A stretch of DNA of 10,834 nucleotides from Glaciecola sp049650345 (GTDB lineage Bacteria; Pseudomonadota; Gammaproteobacteria; Enterobacterales; Alteromonadaceae), in contig JBARZY010000142.1 of NCBI GenBank assembly GCA_049650345.1, forward strand, positions 1 to 10,834. The letters are read 5' to 3'. This document shows positions 7,014 to 10,834 of this stretch, in pieces; position 1 is the first letter of the stretch, and each line of letters starts with the position of its first letter. A program made the position numbers and the translations under genes. The notes beneath the pieces are model-generated. The model saw only the letters and a list, made by a program, of their open reading frames with translations, was not told where the DNA came from and ran no database searches.

Positions 7014-7045
7014 TGCACAGCAGTCGGATTGTTGACTGCTGTGCA
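7014..7045. terminator. Perfect 12-bp hairpin between convergent ars operon and Grx-MauE gene
   Basis: The arms TGCACAGCAGTC and GACTGCTGTGCA are exact reverse complements around an eight-base loop. The element lies about 100 bp after the last ars gene and nine bases beyond the stop of the opposite-strand gene. Its position suits a shared bidirectional terminator. However, neither side carries a run of T, so termination would not be by the standard intrinsic mechanism alone. It could also act as a 3'-end stabilising stem. Confidence 0.5.
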
Positions 7046-7053
7046 ATCTAGTC

Positions 7054-7803
7054 TTAAAAGTTGTTACCAATCGCTTTATACAACATCCAGATACCCGCCC
7101 CAATCATGAAAAGGTTTTCAGTGAGTGAAACAAATCCGAGTGGCACATTACTATCGCCACCAACGCAAGCGCACTTAAGGTCTCTTTTGTCGATATAAAC
7201 TGCTTTAAATACTGATATAGCGCCCACAGTCCCAATAAAAAGCGATACAGGACCAACAATATAACCAGATATCGCCGCAAGCATCCCAATACCGGCAAAG
7301 GCCTCTGCAAACGGATAGATATAGGCATATCTAATACTGCGCATGGCTAGCAGGTCATAAGTAATAAATGAGTTTGAAAAGGTGTATAGGTCACGCAGTT
7401 TTTGAATAGCTAATATGGTCATGCTGTAGGCAACGAATAACTCAACTATTTTTATCAAGTTAAAGCCGGCTGTGAATGCAAAACTAGTCGCTAAGCTCAT
7501 TAAAAAGGCGACTGCAAAAATGGCCAACACAGGCGTATAAGTAGTGCCTGTTTGACCCGCAGGCCCCATGTCGAAGTACTCTCTGAGATCGTCATAACCA
7601 CCAATTTGCTTATCGTCTATAAAAGCCTGCGGGGTGGTCTTTACATCGTGTTTTTCTTTAAACTTGTCAGTTTCTTCTCGTGACGTCAATTTATAGTCTT
7701 GCACCTCAAAGCATTTTCTTTCAAGGAGGTCTTTTGAGCGCAGACCATAAGGACAGATGTGTTCGTCAGTGTGCATTCGATATAGCTGTGCTGTATTTTT
7801 CAT
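7054..7803 (-). CDS. Fused glutaredoxin-like and MauE/DoxX-like membrane redox protein
   Basis: A 249-residue two-domain protein. Residues 1 to about 80 look like a glutaredoxin: HICPYGLRSKDLL carries the active-site position, TTP (56-58) is the cis-proline motif and GGYDDLREYF (68-77) is the C-terminal glutathione-contact motif. The active site reads CPYG, so the second cysteine of CPYC is replaced by Gly and only Cys17 remains there; Cys31 is the other cysteine in this domain. Residues from about 90 form at least four membrane helices ending with LKCACVGGDSNVPLG (Cys211, Cys213), which matches the conserved CxC region of MauE-type proteins. MauE is needed for methylamine dehydrogenase maturation, but many MauE-like proteins occur outside that pathway with unknown redox roles. 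GAGGA lies seven bases before the ATG. The gene converges on the ars operon and stands alone. Thiol-disulfide or metal-thiol chemistry at the inner membrane is an inference. Confidence 0.85.
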   Translation of the reverse strand: MKNTAQLYRMHTDEHICPYGLRSKDLLERKCFEVQDYKLTSREETDKFKEKHDVKTTPQAFIDDKQIGGYDDLREYFDMGPAGQTGTTYTPVLAIFAVAFLMSLATSFAFTAGFNLIKIVELFVAYSMTILAIQKLRDLYTFSNSFITYDLLAMRSIRYAYIYPFAEAFAGIGMLAAISGYIVGPVSLFIGTVGAISVFKAVYIDKRDLKCACVGGDSNVPLGFVSLTENLFMIGAGIWMLYKAIGNNF

Positions 7804-7815
7804 TTTTGAGTCCTC

Positions 7816-8315
7816 ATGTCAATTTAAGTAATAGATGATTATTCTGCGCTAAAATCAGGTACGGCTCTTCTTGATGCCTCGTCGTCTGAAGCGGCGATAC
7901 CATTTTTATTGCTGCGAAACGTCTTCATCTTTATCTCTTGATCTACCTAATGAAAATCAACCCCTTTTACTGCGTATTTTTTTCACACAATGTGTAAAAG
8001 TTGCGCAACAAATAAAATCTAAGGTTCCCTTTATTAATCGAGCTTTAAAGCATCTTTCGCAATCTACCGGTTATTTAGTAAGAATTTATAAACTGACCAA
8101 TGATTGTTGCATAAACTGTCTGTTGCAAAATTCTTTCCAACCTGATTTTTTATTTTCACCTTATCCTAAATCTCTCCTAATAAAACAGATACGCCCAATA
8201 AAAACAGCTATCTGACAAAGATGTAATGCAACGGTAATCTGCCTGTTATGAAGTTTGTATGTGCATCGTTTACTTTGAACTTGATTGCTGATTTGTTAGT
8301 TGGCCTCTAGATTCC
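7816..8315. other. Gene-poor 500-bp stretch, possibly with gene remnants
   Basis: Between the Grx-MauE gene and the next plus-strand gene I find no convincing coding sequence. A plus-strand frame stays open at 7871-8215 (114 codons from TTG, 113 from ATG 7874). It has no ribosome site and no recognisable motif, and its cysteine- and leucine-rich composition is unlike its neighbours. It may be chance or a decayed gene. The stretch must hold the promoter of the minus-strand Grx-MauE gene and that of the plus-strand pair starting at 8326, but no clear -35/-10 pair could be fixed for either. Confidence 0.4.
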
Positions 8316-8325
8316 AAGGATATTT

Positions 8326-8781
8326 ATGAAGATAGAAAGTATGCGCGACATACTGCACTGGACGGTGCAATTTCACGAGCAATTGGCGAAATGTCTTAAA
8401 CATTGTGCGCCAAGTCATTCCGAGCGGACGAGAATGGCAATGCAATACTTACTCGTTCACGAACAACATCTTGCAGTGTTAGTTCAGTCATTTTCAGATA
8501 AAGCGCAGTTAGGTGAACTGGAAACTTTATTTATAGAGTATTTGGAGAAAAACCCAATTATTCTGCACGATCATTGCGAAGGTGATTTCGAAGATAAGAC
8601 AGAGTCTGAAATTGTCGCAACGGTATTTGACCAACATCAACAAGTTATCGCCTTATATTCATACCTAAAAGAGCAGGCCGTTATCCCTCATCATGTAGAG
8701 CTACTAAACAACTTATTGCAGCTTGAAAATCAAGAAATAATATTGATGGCACAAGGCTTGAATCGCTTTCAAGATATGTAG
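8326..8781 (+). CDS. Small His-rich helical protein, possibly ferritin-like, function unknown
   Basis: A 151-residue protein predicted to be almost entirely alpha-helical, without signal peptide or membrane segment, so cytoplasmic. It shows regularly spaced potential metal ligands: FHEQL (17-18), HEQH (45-48), HDHCEGDFED (81-90), FDQHQQ (101-106) and ENQE (134-137). This spacing, one His/Glu cluster per predicted helix, recalls the four-helix ferritin/rubrerythrin fold with a di-metal site. The canonical paired ExxH motifs are not exact, so this is a hypothesis. AAGGA lies five bases before the ATG, a good ribosome site. The gene is followed after 63 bp by an amino acid permease gene on the same strand, suggesting a two-gene unit. 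I do not recognise the family by name. Confidence 0.75.
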   Translation: MKIESMRDILHWTVQFHEQLAKCLKHCAPSHSERTRMAMQYLLVHEQHLAVLVQSFSDKAQLGELETLFIEYLEKNPIILHDHCEGDFEDKTESEIVATVFDQHQQVIALYSYLKEQAVIPHHVELLNNLLQLENQEIILMAQGLNRFQDM

Positions 8782-8844
8782 CATCGCTTTGCCAATAAAT
8801 GTTGGTACGCGTTTTTTGTAAAATGATGATAAAGGAACTCATAT

Positions 8845-10155
8845 ATGGCTGATCACAATCACTCCAATTATGACAAAGGCAGTTTGAGCTTAGCCGGTGC
8901 AATAGCAATGGGTACGGGCGTAATGATAGGTGCTGGCATTTTCGCACTTACTGGGCAAGTAGCCGAGCTAGCGCGTGAATGGTTCCCCTTTGCTTTTCTC
9001 GCTGCCACCATAATATCTTCAGCTAGCGCGTATTCTTACGTAAAACTAGCTAACGCCTACCCCTCGGCGGGCGGTATCGCGATGTTTTTAGAAAAAGCGT
9101 ACGGGAAGGGCACAATAACGGCATGCTGCGCCTTATTGATGTACTTTTCAATGGTGATTAATCAAAGCTTAGTTGCGCGAACCTTTGGCAACTACGCGCT
9201 GCAACCTTTTGATTTTGAGCCTGAAAGATGGATGGTTCCCGCTCTCGGTGTTCTCTTACTTATTGCCGCATTTTTAATAAACGTACTTGGCAATAAAATC
9301 ATTCAGACTACGTCGTTCATTATGGGCATAGCGAAAGTCTTGGGATTGCTAGTGTTGGCTGGCGGTGGTATTTACGTTGCCGACGCTGGCATTACCAGTA
9401 CTTTTATTGTGCCAGCTGATACAAGTGTTGGTAATTTTATCGGTTCAGTCGCGCTGGCCATACTGGCTTTCAAAGGCTTTACCACTATTACCAATAGCGG
9501 AGGTGAGATTGTTGACCCAAAGAAAAACGTGGGACGCGCCATCGTTGTTTCAATCTTAATCTGTTTTGTCATCTACATGTTAGTCGCAGTTGCTGTGGGA
9601 ACCAATCTATCGATAGATGAAATTGTTGTTGCTAAAGACTACGCACTTGCAGAAGCTTCAAAACCCGCATTCGGTAAAAGCGGTCTTTGGATCACCGTAG
9701 GCTTTGCCATTGTCGCCACCGTGTCTGGCGTTATCGCAAGTGTGTTTGCCGTGTCGCGCATGTTAGCTATGTTGACCGATATGAAACTGGTCCCGCACAG
9801 TCATTTTGGCATGCCAGGCAGCATTCAACAGCACACGGTTGTTTATACCGTTGTGATTGCCATACTGCTAACAATTTTCTTCGATTTAAGCCGCATAGCT
9901 TCATTAGGTGCAATTTTTTATCTGCTTATGGACATTGCGATACATTGGGGGGTGTTTAAGCATTTGCGTAAAGAAATTAACGCAAGTGTAGCGATTCTGT
10001 TAAGTGCAATCGTGCTGGATATAGTGGTGCTAGGCGCATTTATTTGGATTAAGGCATCGTCTGACATGGTCGTAATCTGGGCCGCGATAATCGGTTTGGT
10101 ATTAATTGTAGGGGCCGAGAAGCTTTATTTGAGTAAGTTTCGTGAAGAGGAATAG
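8845..10155 (+). CDS. APC-superfamily amino acid permease
   Basis: A 436-residue inner-membrane transporter with about 12 hydrophobic helices. The unwound first helix carries the family signature GTGVMIGAGIFALTGQ (residues 23-38), where APC transporters bind the substrate's carboxylate and amino groups. The TM6 region reads AFKGFTTITNSGGEIVDPKK (208-227), the second part of the binding site with the usual post-TM6 GEIVDPKKN loop. These features fit a secondary amino acid/cation symporter or antiporter of the APC family. The substrate cannot be read from the sequence. Length and topology are normal. The N-terminus begins MADHNHSNYD with two histidines before the first helix. AAAGGA lies eight bases before the ATG. 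It is preceded by the small His-rich gene after 63 bp and probably forms an operon with it. Confidence 0.9.
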   Translation: MADHNHSNYDKGSLSLAGAIAMGTGVMIGAGIFALTGQVAELAREWFPFAFLAATIISSASAYSYVKLANAYPSAGGIAMFLEKAYGKGTITACCALLMYFSMVINQSLVARTFGNYALQPFDFEPERWMVPALGVLLLIAAFLINVLGNKIIQTTSFIMGIAKVLGLLVLAGGGIYVADAGITSTFIVPADTSVGNFIGSVALAILAFKGFTTITNSGGEIVDPKKNVGRAIVVSILICFVIYMLVAVAVGTNLSIDEIVVAKDYALAEASKPAFGKSGLWITVGFAIVATVSGVIASVFAVSRMLAMLTDMKLVPHSHFGMPGSIQQHTVVYTVVIAILLTIFFDLSRIASLGAIFYLLMDIAIHWGVFKHLRKEINASVAILLSAIVLDIVVLGAFIWIKASSDMVVIWAAIIGLVLIVGAEKLYLSKFREEE

Positions 10156-10206
10156 ATTCAGAGCTATAATTCGAAATTATGCACTGTGACTGGAATCCTT
10201 AAAGAG

Positions 10207-10232
10207 AGCATTAGCTTTTTTTAAAAAATGCT
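10207..10232 (+). terminator. Possible terminator after the permease gene
   Basis: The arms AGCATT and AATGCT enclose a T7/A6 run, which could extend the stem with a small bulge (AGC). The element is about 50 bp past the permease stop. The T-rich part lies inside the stem and not after it, and only TTT follows, so the call is weak. Confidence 0.3.
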
Positions 10233-10361
10233 TTGGCATAACGCAGGTTTAGTTGATTATGCGTTGCTTAGTTTAAAACATTGTAAAAAACACCTAAAAT
10301 TTGATATTTTCGGTTGAAATTTATTGAAACTGCTGTTTAGAGTCAAGGCTTATAAATCGAC

Positions 10362-10834
10362 ATGAGCACAAAGAGAATATCAGATGATTTAGGAAAAATG
10401 GGCGAAAATACGTTCTTGTTATTGTGTAAGGATACCGGTTTTATAGCCAACTCATCTGACGATGATAAAGGCGGTTGGGATATAGAAATTGAAAACTTTC
10501 GAGGTGACGATTTCTGTTTTTCAAACCATTCATATTTCGTAGGCCGTATTCAAGTAAAAGCGTCTCAGACTTTTAAGATGTCTGTTTCTTTAACATTTTC
10601 TAACCTACTGAACCTAATTCAGTTCAGCGGTGCTTCATTTGTCATGTATTTTGAGTATGGTGATGATGGTATATTACCGAGTAGGGGATACTTGAGAGAA
10701 ATTGATAAGTCTCTTAGCAGAGAGATACTCGTAACATTACGAGAAAGGCAACTTAAAAACAAAAAATTTCGGCTAAATAAGAATAAATATACCGTTAAGT
10801 TTGGTAACCAAAACCTAATATCAATGACAGGCCC
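10362..10834 (+). CDS. Putative PD-(D/E)XK nuclease-like protein (3' end outside the window)
   Basis: The frame opens at ATG 10362 and stays open for 157 codons to the window edge, so the C-terminus is unknown. The visible part has a PD-(D/E)XK-type arrangement. Glu15 lies in the first helix (MGENTFLLLCKDTGF), Asp40 in GGWDIEIE at the start of a strand, and Gln64/Lys66 in GRIQVKAS on the next strand. This E...D...QxK layout, with 'GWD' followed by 'iQvK', resembles DUF4365-like and restriction-endonuclase-like domains that often sit in defence loci. Family membership is an inference from these few residues. The ribosome site is poor (AAGG 13 bases upstream). A second ATG at 10398 has AGGA just before it and would still keep Glu15, so the start is uncertain. 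It lies about 200 bp after the permease, on the same strand, but probably is a separate unit. Confidence 0.65.
   Translation, partial: MSTKRISDDLGKMGENTFLLLCKDTGFIANSSDDDKGGWDIEIENFRGDDFCFSNHSYFVGRIQVKASQTFKMSVSLTFSNLLNLIQFSGASFVMYFEYGDDGILPSRGYLREIDKSLSREILVTLRERQLKNKKFRLNKNKYTVKFGNQNLISMTG

Noticed and set aside
7871..8215. Plus-strand open frame of 113-114 codons as a gene
   Set aside because: No ribosome site before TTG 7871 or ATG 7874, no recognisable domain, and a composition unlike the neighbouring proteins. Described only as part of the gene-poor stretch.
8275..8302. TTGAAC with TAGTTG as the promoter of the gene at 8326
   Set aside because: The -10 candidate matches the consensus at only two positions.
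8791..8820. GCCAA/TTGGT with a following T run between the His-rich gene and the permease, as an attenuator
   Set aside because: The stem has only five pairs, including a G-U, and the T run is separated from it by several bases, so it is too weak to call.

Overview
The window looks like chromosomal DNA of a marine gammaproteobacterium, most plausibly of the Alteromonadales (Alteromonas/Glaciecola type). This rests on the AT-leaning composition, the look of the proteins, a Fur-boxed TonB receptor and the ars operon style. It is an inference from pattern recognition; no search was possible. No tRNA, rRNA, CRISPR array or intact insertion sequence was seen.

Layout. Positions 1-656 hold the C-terminal end of a heavy-metal RND efflux pump (CusA/CzcA type), followed by a small unassigned lipoprotein gene (722-1132). 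Convergent to these is a FecA-like TonB-dependent receptor on the minus strand (1317-3479), with a near-consensus promoter and a perfect 19-bp Fur-box-like palindrome just upstream. A gene-free stretch (about 3568-3901) carries several dyads and leads into a plus-strand arsenic resistance operon (3902-6912): arsR, a thioredoxin-type arsC (LMW-PTP fold), arsH, acr3, and a second arsC of the unrelated glutaredoxin-coupled type. A 12-bp perfect hairpin lies where this operon meets a minus-strand gene (7054-7803) encoding a fused glutaredoxin-like plus MauE-like membrane protein. About 500 bp without a convincing gene follow. Then come a small His-rich helical protein gene (8326-8781) and an APC-family amino acid permease gene (8845-10155), probably co-transcribed. 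The right edge cuts a gene (10362 onward) whose visible part carries a PD-(D/E)XK-like nuclease pattern.

How the genes work together. ArsR would sense arsenite and derepress the operon. The two arsenate reductases convert arsenate to arsenite using different electron donors (thioredoxin and glutathione/glutaredoxin). Acr3 exports the arsenite. ArsH probably oxidises trivalent organoarsenicals. With the RND pump on the left, this is a metal/metalloid-handling neighbourhood. The Fur-controlled receptor adds iron uptake. The Grx-MauE fusion, the His-rich protein/permease pair and the right-edge nuclease-like gene are the least understood parts. I see no clear evidence of an entirely new multi-gene system; these three are the best leads.
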